NCBI GenBank assembly: GCA_036571765.1 | Contig: BROE01000003.1 | Span: 7,788,336-7,852,335, forward strand | Direction: 5' to 3' | Source of the DNA: Plecoglossus altivelis | Lineage: Eukaryota > Chordata > Actinopteri > Osmeriformes > Plecoglossidae | Length of the DNA stretch: 64,000 bases | Part shown: positions 36,518 through 48,800 of the stretch, piece after piece | How positions within the stretch are numbered: position 1 is the stretch's first letter | Layout: the number at the start of each line of letters is the position of its first letter | Made by a program: the position numbers and the translations under genes | The notes under the pieces: model-generated | What the model was told of the DNA's origin: nothing | The model's database searches: none | Seen by the model: the letters and a program-made list of their open reading frames with translations, nothing else

Positions 36518-38550
36518 TAGAAAAGCATTATGGTTTATGTCTATTGCACTTCGCATTTAAATCTCACTGGTGCAGTAGGTTCCTTAACATATTCACACAC
36601 AAAAATATAAATCATTTTGAGTATGAAAATACACAGTTATGACTCTCACTAGTGCTGGCTCTGTTTTCTCAGCCTGAGCTCCATTCAAATAACTTAAGAT
36701 ATCTTAAAACGTCGATTTGAATTATTCTAAATAATTTGTGATGGACTTCGGTGTTGCATACCCCCCGGTGTATTCGGGTCTTAAATGTCATGTTTGTTAT
36801 TAGTATAAAAGCAATTCCAGAAACTTATATATTGGTCATTTGGACAAATTCGCGATGTGCTTAGTCTCATTTGACCATTTTCAGATCTAGACAGATGACA
36901 AGGCTAGGCGACTCCTTATCTCTGCCGGCATCACCTGCAAACGATACATTGAATGGAACCACAACAAACCCACCTCTCTGTTAAAGGTGCGGGCTTAAGG
37001 GAACTCCCTACGAATGCCTTCTGCAGGTCCTTAGTTTATTTTCTTTCCATCCCGAATCCTGGATAGGAATAGCCGTTGGACATACAACGCATAGGTCAAC
37101 CTAGGACCGGGAAAAAATAAATATATATATCTTTACCAAGGTTATGGACGTTTTACGTTTTACAAAGTTGGAGCTTTAACTGATTTCGTCTCTTAACTAC
37201 AGGATATATTTGACAATGGGGTAATTGCAAATCTGGAAATCTAATTGCAAATATGTTCAAAATAGACTGCGCATTAGCCAACATAGGTGCATATTTTACT
37301 TAGACCTTGTAGCCTGATGCTTTTTTCTATGTTCTTCGTGCCATACAGATGGTTCCAGAGAAAGGTTGCAATCATGTTTGATAAACAGTGCAACATTCTA
37401 AATTCTATGGTCAAAAATTTTACACTTAATTGGTCTACTTTTCAATGAACTTCATAAGATCTTGGGTACTTTTAGGAACGGATAAAGTAATCTGCAAATC
37501 GGTTCACGTGGTTAAAGCTTATGCCATTAGGAAATGGATAGCTTTATCAATTTTTAGTGCTATCTACAGACACCTTATTCAAGTAAGTAAATAATCCGTT
37601 GTGAATTCAGTTGACTGCGCAGTGAGGAAAAAGACAAGTGATCGAGGTGTAGGCTAATAGATCTAACTTATCATGAACTGCCGTCAAAAATTGGGGGAAT
37701 CCCGAAAACAATTGCCTAAGGCTCGTTGATCAGACGTGTAACTCACGTACGGGGTTCAGTATCAAGATGGTCTGTTAAGCCAACCCAAAAGATTTAGGAT
37801 GCGCTAAATAGCATACTTCCAAGTCTTGATACACGTCCACAAATAGACCGACAGACTAAACTGTGATGGACAATAACTAAATAATTAGTGTGTGTGCAAT
37901 ATTTTTCACAAAAATAAAAATGGCAAGCGATTTATGCATCATAATTTATTTACGTGATAGAAAGAAAAGTTAATTATTCAATAAATTATTTTTAATAAGT
38001 GCTTCACAACATTGAGAAAACAAGGCTCACGGGAAATTGTAAAACAGAGGCAATTCTATTTAAAGTAAAACAAAGTGGGGTAAACAACCAGGCTATGTAA
38101 CTAACATACTGTAGAACAAAACAGGCCCAAGCCTGGTAAATATAAGGAAAACATTCTGATCGGGTCAATCACATCTTAACTGAATGTCAATAAACGACTG
38201 AACAAGGACCGTTAAACATTACTGATGAACAAATTAGGTAATAATCATAATATTCAGTGTCTCTAAATTTGCTGCTCTGAAACCTCAGTTGTTTACAGTA
38301 CTGTGTAACATACAGGTATACAAGTATATGATTTCTCTAGTGTGGACACTCAAACAACATCTTTGCCTGACTTGATGGCACTATGAAAAGGAGAAATACA
38401 CATGCAATTCAAACGTGCAAACTTTGTGCAAATCTTCCATTAATATCTTTGTGTGACTAACACAAAATTAACACTTATATCTCATCTTCAAATTTGGCCC
38501 ATGGGGTGCTGGAATTTCAAGAGTCTTGGCAACGCTTAGACACGATGTTC

Positions 38551-38556
38551 TTTATT
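38551..38556 (-). terminator. Candidate scaper polyadenylation signal
   Basis: Minus-strand AATAAA about 120 bases downstream of the stop; another at 37945-37950. Confidence 0.5.
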
Positions 38557-38677
38557 TATGCCGACTTCAAATCAAAACTGAAACGTAAAAGCAAGTGGGT
38601 CAGGGTGGGAAGTCTCGTCTGTTCGTGGTGTTTTTTGGAGCTCGTCTGCATTGGCAAGTAGAGTGTGCACCTTCGGA

Positions 38678-41600
38678 TTAATCCTCCTGCTTCTTCAGGA
38701 AGAATTGCAGCGCTGATTCCCACTGGTCTCTGGGAAAGCGGTTGGACAGCTCGCAGTAATCCAGCGGTTGGGAAATTTTCTCTGTACCAGACACGGACAA
38801 GTCAGCCAACAATGAGAAGAGCAGCCCTGACATGGTCGATCAAAAATGTGGGGGTTTAACAAATGACAACAGCGTGGTTTGTCATTATTCCAAATAAATA
38901 TTGTCTATGACAGTATCTATGTGTTGGGGAAAGATTGCGAAATCAGCCGTGTACGTGAAAATGAGAAAGGTGATGGAAACGTACCTCCTTGAATAGCTTT
39001 ATTGTCTGCTTGGTTCTCACTTGAGGCACAGTCCTTGGAAAAATATAAAAACAGAAATATTTCAGCGTATCAGTGGGTTATATAGCATTACAAGACATGT
39101 GAGCAGGGGAAAGACCAGTCACCATTTGGAGGGAGCGTTTCATATTATCCACAATATGGTAATCTAAAAAGTTAATACCTGCCAACAATTACATCCAATG
39201 GTCCAAGTGTATTTTCTGGTTTAGCAAAAGTGCTGGTAAAGCCAACTCCTCTGTCCTCTGACAAATAATACTGGGAGTAAAGAAACCATGAATCTCCCAT
39301 TGTTTGACTGGAATGACAGCTTGTCCTCTGCTGGACTGAGGACTAATCTTGACTAAATAATTCTGGTAGCAGGGCAGGCAAGAGGGATGTTGTTGGGGGA
39401 AGATGAAGGAGACGGTCTGTTTACTGGAGGCTAAACTACTGGCAGGTAAATCCACTGAGGAAGCCATTTGTCTCTGTTTGACTGCCAAGCACCCTCAGTG
39501 GAAATAAACGGAGCAAAAACACAACAAAACCCCCCCAAAGTGACTAGCGTTGGAGGAATCCCTGCATTTCCAAATATATGTGTGCGCTGTAACTGTATGC
39601 CTGCTTTAAGTGTGTGGGCTTGTGTGCGTGTGTGTATATCTGTGTGTGGGCACTTTCCAAGACTTACCTGTATGAAGGTGGCCAGCAGCACACAGCTCAT
39701 CTCCTGCTGCAGGATGACCTTGTTCTGGTAGTTGTTGTAGCAGGCCGCGATGAGGGAAGGGAAGAGAACTTTGACGAGGCGCGGGTGGCTGAAGTACTGA
39801 AAGGGCAGCTGACACAGTTTCTGCAGCACACTGGGCTGCCGGCCAGACTGCACTATCACCTGGAACACACACAAAGCCCCGCAAGTCAGTCACTCAGCCA
39901 GCCAGTCAGTCGCATTGGCAGTTGTAAATCACAGCCCCTTTGCCCCTCCTAAACGTAAATCTGCCACTAAAACAACACGCAAACACCCATTAGGAGGAGG
40001 ACTGGGGGGCACAGCCTCCCACTGCCCAATTACAGTCTATAAAACATGATGATGGGATGTTTTTCCTGTTCCTTTGTACCACAAGTAATTGCCATGCTTT
40101 TGTGAAATAAGCTAAATGATAAATATGACATGTGTCTTCCTTTTATTACTTTACCAAAAAGATGGGGTAAAGGACTTCATTTCCCCTCCCCCTTGCAAGA
40201 GGTGCCATTGAGATACGAGTTCCAAGTCTGATTCAGAGCAATTTATATCCCTGATCTGTAAGAGTGCAGTCCAGGTTGTAAGGGCATTCACAGTCCAAGG
40301 GGGTGGGGGTGGGGGAGCAGACCTCCACTGTAGCTGGGCCACCGCCACTTTAAGAAATGAGCAATACTGTTAATGGAGCTCTCACCCTGGCGACATTCTG
40401 CTCCCCTTCACCAGCACCTGTCACTCACACCATCACATCCGGCCAACCAATATTAAATCCAAATCGCTCCCAGCCTAGTTTGATTAGAGGGAGGAGTGGA
40501 AGCAGGGGTTCCTGGACTAAGGCTATGGACATCTAACCTCAGCCTGGGAAGAGACCCAGAACTTCCCTGAAAAACCGGGGGGTCACGACAGTAAATCCTA
40601 ACTGGAACAGCACCCCCATAGCTTTACAGGTATATACACCAGGGCTAATGCTCTGCCACAATGGAAACCAGAGGGCCAGGGTGAGGTCCACCCCCGGTCA
40701 CAGTGACATATTCAGGGAATTAACAAGATTTGGAAAATACACTTTACAGTACTCTCTTGCAATGTATTGTCTCTTTGATAATGCACTTTGAGGTTTAAGA
40801 GTGGGGTACACATAGCCATAATTCACCACTTTTATCATTTCAAGGTGAGTCTCTTCAGAGCTGAGTTCTACAGCAGCGTTCAAAGGCCCACAAGAGATGC
40901 CATTTCCTATTACTGTCTGTTTAAACATTCTTTTGCGACCAGCTAAAACAAACTCCTGAAGAGCCTTTTTAAGGGATTTATGACTGCCCTACCCGGTATG
41001 CAACTATAGTCAATTCTTGGTTACGCTAGGCTGACAGCGATGAACTCTCGAACATGTACGTTTCTCAGGACACAGGGAAACAAGATTCACTGCAGTTTCA
41101 CTTGAAATTAATGTTATTTCAAAAGGAATGCAAGACAACAGGGTTTCTTACTTCTGAAGAAAAAAAGTAAAGCTCTGGTTGTTTTCAAGAGCGTAGCTGC
41201 TTATTGTCAGCTGAAGAACATAGATGCAGGATGCGTGTGCTTAGTTCGCGGCATCTCAGATCACCAAATCCGTCTTCAACATTGCAACACCACAAGATGT
41301 TCAAGGAGGAACTTGCACTGAAGATGATCATAAATTCAACAATACAAAACATAATTTAAATGAACACTTAAACTAGCACAGAATAACAATTTGTTGCTTG
41401 TGGCTGGACACCACAATCCGGTCTCTATGTTGGGTGTCTGGCCAGTGGCCCTATCGAGATTCAGACCACAAATCAAACAGCTATCTCTTAATCCTCCACT
41501 ATGCACAGTTCTGTCTTCAGCTGCCTAAACAAATTGTCCACCCTAAAGTGCCCATGGCACAGACTCATAAAACAAAGACCTTCTGGAGAGCATAGGTTCT

Positions 41601-42766
41601 AGAGACCAATTCCTCCAGCCAACCCCCAGGCTTCTTCCAGGCGAAGAGCAACAACAAACCCCAGAACGGTGTTCCAAACAGGGATTAGGCTGTGCCCCGG
41701 TCTCTGCTGGTCAGCTAGTGGTATCTACTGAAACCCTGACATCGTAAAAAGAGCAGTGAGCGTCTAAACCCCATGAATCAGAGCTCGGTTGAACACAGAC
41801 CCGTAAACCTCGAGTGCCTGGCAGCCCTGCTATTAACTATGTAGACCTGGCGTTCTAAAATGCGGCCGTGCTTTTATGATGCCCTGTTACATAATCAGCC
41901 TGGAGTCCATGGACAACAGAGAGAATGTAAAGTTAACGTCCTGAAAAAGTAAACAAAACGTCGGGAATGCCCAATTTGAAGCGAGTTTCAAAGAGAGATT
42001 TAACAGTTCAGTGCCGTTTTACGTTGTCAGGGTTGAATGAAAGGAAGGAAAAACTACAATATACTGTTCCAAGGTGTCTTTAAAAAAAACCCTCCTTCGA
42101 TGAATATAAACAGAAACAGACTCAGAGATCTGTGATGAGCTCAGGATAGAAAAACCTGGAGGGAGAGACAAACCTGGCAGAATCTCTCTTGGTCAAAGCG
42201 TCTAGACGGCCCCGACACCTTTTCTCGGAGGGATTCAGGATATTTCGGCCTTAACGTGGGGCCACAAATCTGACAGGCCTGGGCCCTGAACACAAAACAG
42301 ACCCTTCCATCGCCCTCCCTATGCATGCTGGAGTCCACATGGTGAAGGAACGGCCTCGCCGATAGAGATAGGGGAACAGCCCATTCAAAGACACAGGGAG
42401 GGAAATGTACGCTAAAACGTACCCCTAACAACTACTCTCAACCCAATAAAAAGGTTACTGGATTGCAAGCCTTGCCTCAGAACTGCAAATGGCGACATCG
42501 ATATTGACTCGAAAGGGTCTATTATTTTGAAAAACGCCATACGAATGAGGTGTTTTCAAAACAACGTTTGACAAGAATAACCTCGATCTCATCCCACCCA
42601 AGATGACACTGCCGATAGTTGTGCTGAGGCAGGACAGACAGACTGGAACTCCTCTGTGTCCACCAAAAAACAAATGGTTCACCCTTGAGGAGTCTGTAAA
42701 TCATATACAGAGCAAACAATCAGTCTCTAGTCTATTTGTCTGTGCGTCTCCATCCGTCTGTTTACT

Positions 42767-42810
<44 letters not shown>

Positions 42811-45800
42811 CGTGCGTATGACAGCCTACACACATTCCCCAGCACAGGACTGGCTCCGTTCATGCCGTAGGCACTGAGGGTTTGGTTGTCTTGGCAGCAA
42901 TGGACTGTTGAAGGGAGTGTTTCAACATCCGTTTAGCAGGGATTACTGGCCCAGAATTGGGCAAGGGCCTGTCAGGGAGAAACGTCTTTGTAGACAACGG
43001 GACAGAGAGGCAAGGGGTCTGGAGATAAAGCTGAGGTGTGGAGATGTGTGTGTGTGTGTGTGTGTGGGAGGAGAGGATGTTCAGTCTGAGATAGTCATTT
43101 ACCAGCTGTTGGATCTCATTCTACTGAAGAATTGTACCTGAAAACTGCTTGCATAAAAGGCGTCAGCCTTTGAGGAAATTCAACATACCCATTGCAAACT
43201 TTTACAAACTCTGCAACTCATCATGGAATTAAGACACTAGAATGCCTGTGTGTGTGTGTGTGTATGTGCGTGTGTGTATGTATGTGTACCTGAGTGCGTG
43301 TGGCCATTTTCCATGTGTGAGAGCCTAAAGCTTTCTTAAGACCTCAATACTCCAGTGACACTGATGTGCTGGTCTTCTATGCGAGAACAAGCAGAGTCGT
43401 GATTCGGGAGGGTTAACATGTCAACAGTTAACAATTACTCTACAAAAGAACCTTGGAGATTATCAACGGCAATGATTCAGAGATGAATCATTGTCATCCG
43501 AAACACAAAACGCATAGCTTAGCAGTCTGTATCCCTCCCAGACACTAGGAAAAATCTACAACAAATTTGCCTGAACTTAGTCTGCCTACCGTTTAACATT
43601 CAGTTTTAATAGGCTCAGCAAATCTATTGCCCAACAAGAGCAACACGGACACTTTTTGGACTTTTTGTGTGACATAGTCAATTATTCATACCCTTGCTAC
43701 AGGAAAAATACATCACTGCATATATGATACTTCTTCAAAGACTTGCTCTTTATGGGCTGCATTATATCTCTCTGCCGTGCGTATAAACAAAGGCGCGCGG
43801 CGCGAACGTCAGTGAGTCAGCAGACTGTGTGAGTGCGTAGGCCTCAGCCAGCATGCTTTAGTGCTTTGCCAGTGCTTACATTAGCCTGAGAAAAGCTAAA
43901 GCTGCTCTAAATATCCCCCCTCCTCGTTATCCATCTTGATCCAGAACCACATGGACTGGTTCCAGGATCAGTGCTTGAACCACTGGGCAGGGAAACGCTC
44001 TGGAAAAGCAATGGAGGACCATGCCAGGTGCCCTGGTCTTCCCTTACACCTCCTCCTTCGATGCTCTGTACAGCAACCTCCACAGACTCAACACAATACG
44101 CAAAACTTAACAGCAGAAAATAAGTCTGTTTTCAACGCAGACTCTAGATGGTGACGCTGACTTCGGTTTCCCCTGATGAGCCCCTGGTTCCTACCTGAAC
44201 ATTGCGTGGCATTCTGTCATTTACCTCTCAGATCTGCAGCTGACCACAGTTGTACGACCACAAAGACTGCTTCCTTTTCAACGGTTGCGTTTGGGTTGGT
44301 ATTTTTCCCCCACTCCCACCCCTCTCCACTAAACTAAATTAACTTTTGAGAGGATTGGTGAGAAGCTGAGCATTTTCTAGAAAACCCTCTCGGTGGATCT
44401 ACAGCTGTTCTGATCAGGATTTGTCCTGGCTGGAGGGTAACAGGTTTCAAATTAGCAAATTGAACAGATTCCACATGAATATTCAAAGGGACTTATACCA
44501 AGCTTGGCTGTTCTTTTGCCTTAACAGTCCTCTGTCACTCCCTGATTCAATCATCAGCCTTCATTCAATTACACAATATAATATGCAAATCAGGCCGACA
44601 ATAGCCCACAAATGCTAATTAAGTACATCAGAATAATTAAATTGGATAGGAGCAGTAGACGGGGGTCTGAAAGACTATAAAAACACAGACAGATCTTTTA
44701 ATTAAGTCTAAAATATCTTGGAAATGAGAATCTCTAATCAACCTATAAATTGCTAGCAAGAGAGTGTGGGGGGGGGGGGACCATTGCTGTGGGGACAGGT
44801 TGGATCCCCTGTGGCTGCCCACTGAAGAGCAGAGGCTCGACAGACATGATGAAGGCCTCGCTCACGGGAGCAGGGCTACCACCACGCCTGCTTAGCAGAC
44901 CATAGATGACAGCTAGGTAAAAGGCAGGCAAGAGTCCTCTTTCTCTCTCCCTTCCTCCCTCTCCCTCTTTCTCTCTCTCCGCCTGCAGGGTGGCTGGGGT
45001 GGGAACAGGAGGAGGAAAGCGAGAGCGGGCTGGCCGGCCGGCTAGCTGCTCTGCTGGCAGCGAACAATTGCCCATGCCACTCTAGGGGACAACAGACAAC
45101 TACACAGAGGCCAACAGCTCTAAGGCAAGGGGCCATAAATCTTTAAACAGGTGCCTTTTGTTGTCTTGTATCCACTACAAAGACCCAACACCTTCCCTGT
45201 TTTGTGTCAGAGACCCCCTAATTAAACAGAAAAGCCCCAGCACGCTGCTAAAAGAGACAGCCGGTAGAGGATTACCTGGTTGTCGGGGTGGTTGACTGTG
45301 AAGTAGCCCACGCAGATGATGAGCTCGTGCAGCAGCTCATCTGCGGAGTGCTGGGAGCAGTACCAAAGCAGAGAGCTGACAATGTGACGGAAAGCCAGCG
45401 AGAGCCCCTCCGCCCCTAGAACAGACTGGAACATGACACACACACGTCAGCGCTTCGGTTCTGATGGCCTTCGAACACTTCAGATATAAGGAAGAATATT
45501 CAATGCTGCACGCAATAAAACACTATCGATTGTCTGTCTTCGAAGCACCAAGATATGCATAGCTGTCGAACTATTACACACAAGAAAATCGGGATTGGCG
45601 ACCCTCCAAAAGTGTGTGTGTGTGTGTGTGCGTGCGTGCGTGCTGGGGACCAGTGTCATGTTACAGTGAGGTCTCCCCAGCCCCTAGAACCAGAGTTCCC
45701 ATCATCAGATCCCCAGTACTCCGGGTCGATGAGATTCTATCAGCACTGTAGCCCGCAGACAGTATTTAATAAACATGCCACCAAGACAGAGCATGGCTGA

Positions 45801-48800
45801 CTGGGCTCAGCAGGGAAAGCAAGATCTTAGGGAGTCAGCTTCAGCTGTGTGTGAAGATAAACAGCTCCTCCGACACCAGCATCAGAGAGCACCCCCCCCC
45901 CCCCAGTTTGACACAATAACATCAGAACAGAAGAGAAAGGTTGGCCAAGTCAAGATCTAACAACTGCCGATAGCTGGGAATTCTAATACACCTGAAACAG
46001 GAATTGTTTGGGGGGGAACTAAATTGAAACTAGCCGTGTTTTTTATTTTACAAACTAACTCAGCCGTCGCCTTAGTAATCGGTTAGTGGGCTACATCTTA
46101 CCCTGCTCAGCATCCACGCTAGCGCTATTAGCCGGCGCTGTGGGATAATGTATACCAAGAGGTGATTACAACCTCATGCCACAAAGAAGCATCATTTAAA
46201 ATGTTCATAAAAGCTTTGGTAATGAAACACTCCAACCTACAGCTGTTTCGAATAGCCGGAGTGTGGCAAAGTGGCGGGAGAGAGAGAGAGCACCTTCAGA
46301 GTAATCACCCTGAGGCATTAAAATAATTAATAACCTTCTCACGCCTTTGTGTTTATGCAGCGGACACAGCACACTGAAGCTGTCGCCCTCTCCCTCATCA
46401 GAGCTGCTAATGTACAGCCCCCGGCTTCCGGCCCTAATCACTATGCCCCTTCCGCATTTGCTGACCCTGCTAGGCTCGGTATGACCTCGGGAGCTGACCC
46501 CCGGGTCAGAGGAGATGCTTGTTTATGTCCGTGGGTCAGCCCCATCCTCAGGACTACTCCTCTCCTAATAGAGGGCTCTCTCCTGGCAGGAACTGGCCTC
46601 TGTGAGGAGATACATATGGGCTCGTTGTCTGCAACTCCTGCATGGTGACTATGAGGTTGCTTGCCAATCAGGCTGCGGGAGAAAATTCCCCATTAGTCTC
46701 TACTGAGATGGGTACTACTGTTAAATGTACTCAAAACTTTACCAGTATGTGAATGTGTGTCTATACACTGAAACTGGAAGATGTGGCGTACCTGGAAGGC
46801 TGAAAGGTCGAGCAGGGCGAAGCTGTTGAGGAAGCGGAGGCCCTGTAAGGCCACTTGGATGACCCCAGCAGCATACGGCTCCTGGGGGCTCTGTGTGGCA
46901 GGCTCAGGCAGGGAGCTGTGGAGCAGGATGCAGTACAGGGTGTGGACCACCCCTACCAGGTCCATAGACTGTAGCAGGGCTATCAAGCCCGTAGGATCCT
47001 GGCGCTTGTTATCGAATATACTGGGGGAGCTGGGAATGAGGGAAGGGCGTTACTCGGCCTGATCACACATTGGCAGAAGGCAGTAGTAGTACATTAGTAT
47101 ATAATCCTGGTAAGAACAGGACTAAGAACAGTAGTGGAAAGAAAACTGTACGTGGCAGAGGAAAAAAACTAAAAATATTTGATAACAATTATGCATTTGT
47201 CCACAAAATGTTCTTAAAAATAAGGACTTTTCTCAGGTGAGAATTCAATCTGTTTTGCCCAAACCTGTAAAACTTAACAGGACATAAATTAAGATAAATT
47301 TCAGGACACGTAAACATGCTTCACAGTCATGCTGAAGCCATGAGCTACCTTGGAGCTGACAGGTATTATTTAAGCATTTTGCTGCAACACTTTGATTTGC
47401 GACTAGAGAGAGGAGGGCATTTGACCTCTGGAAGGAACCCACTGTGCATGCTGGTTCTCGACATTGGCCCATTGGTCGACATGAAAATGTCAAACTCGCC
47501 AAGAACAAGGCCTCTAATGCCGGTGAAATCCCCTGACACGGCAACTGGCATGGCGGAAATATTCCAGAACGTTATCAAGCGGAACACAGAGAGAGAGAGC
47601 GAGCGAGAGCATTGTAAAAATGGAGATAGTTCGTTGGATTAGCAGGAGTGTTGATCATTACACAACACTTCTGGTGCGCTCATTAAAACAGGGGGCCTAT
47701 GACACTGGGTGTTCTCACAGATATTTTGTGACACGGGGCAGGCCTAGTGTTGCTCCGGAGCAGGCAGCTGGCCACCGTTACAGTACACAGCAGCTGGAAG
47801 GGTACAGGGCCAGGCTGGGCGACACTGAGGCCAGGACGAAAGGCCCCACCATCTCTGTTGACAAACCCCACTTTGCATAGCTCACTAGCAAGGCTGCTCT
47901 AATTGTTTAAGCTGGTAACGCAAGAATTCCTGCTTCTGCGTTGAAGAATTCATACTCATTGTCTGACACCCTTAAGAGGATAATACAATTGTTGTCCTTG
48001 CAGATGCCAAGATATATGGCCCAGATCTCCCTTAGAGAGTGCTTAGCGTCTGTCAGTCGCACCCCTGAGCCTCTCTTAGAGCAGGTCACAGGGACAAGCG
48101 TGAGTGGGGTAGGACCTCCTGGAGGCTGAGCGTTGCTGGGGCGATGCTGAGTGACACAGCACAGGGTCAAGTAGGTGCCTGTCCTGCCTGTCAGCAGTAA
48201 CAAAGGCAAGGCGAACTAGCAAACACAGTCAAGCAAACCACAGGTCGCTACTCAAAGACCGACTCCTTAGCAATGTCTTCTGCTTTATTTGGCGGCAGAC
48301 AGTCAACCCTGTTATTAGTCAGACCTGTGTGTGAGTGTGTGTGCGTTCTGGGCATAGGTGATAAAAGAAGGGGTCTTGCCACTCACCGGCCGGTGACAGC
48401 GAAGCACAGCTTACACATGCCGTGCAGCAGAGTGGAGGCCTGCTGGAGGAAGGCAGACATCTTGGGACTCTCGTCCACCGGGCCTTGGATCGACAGGAAG
48501 CAGCCGTACAGCTTGTCAATCAAACCCATGTTGACCACGTAGCTGAGAGAGATGGAGAAAGAAAACTTATTTAAGAGGAAAGAGGATTCATTTTTTGGAG
48601 TGTACAAGGACAAAACCTGTGCAAGTCTGTGATGACAAAAGCAAACATTTAAAATCATTAGATACACGATCATCATTTCTGTAGAACATATTTTTGAGGA
48701 ACGCAAAGGACTTGGCAGAGCCCATCTAAACCTGGTTGTAATCTGACGCCTTAGCCAAGCTCTGCTCTCTCTGCCATTTTCGTGACATCTCCGATTTGTC

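Larger units (their letters stand above)
36073..38677. other. isl2-scaper convergent intergenic region
   Basis: Contains the isl2 3' UTR at left and the scaper 3' UTR at right; an AATAAA complement at 38551-38556 lies about 120 bases after the scaper stop. No open frame of interest. 36870-37030 and 37730-37860 have higher complexity and may hold regulatory DNA, but nothing specific is seen. Confidence 0.5.
39860..45275. other. scaper intron (5.4 kb)
   Basis: No exon is recognised. It contains TG microsatellites (42768-42806, 43047-43064, 43247-43285), a short G run at 44769-44779 and the homeodomain-site cluster described separately. Open frames here have no homology or splice context. Confidence 0.6.

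Noticed and set aside
44743..45136. Open frames of 110 and 86 codons just before a scaper exon
   Set aside because: Their Glu-Arg-rich content derives from a CT/GA simple repeat; the neighbouring scaper exons are in phase without them.
47316..47642. 108-codon open frame inside a scaper intron
   Set aside because: No recognisable domain, no splice context, and length expected by chance in GC-rich intron.
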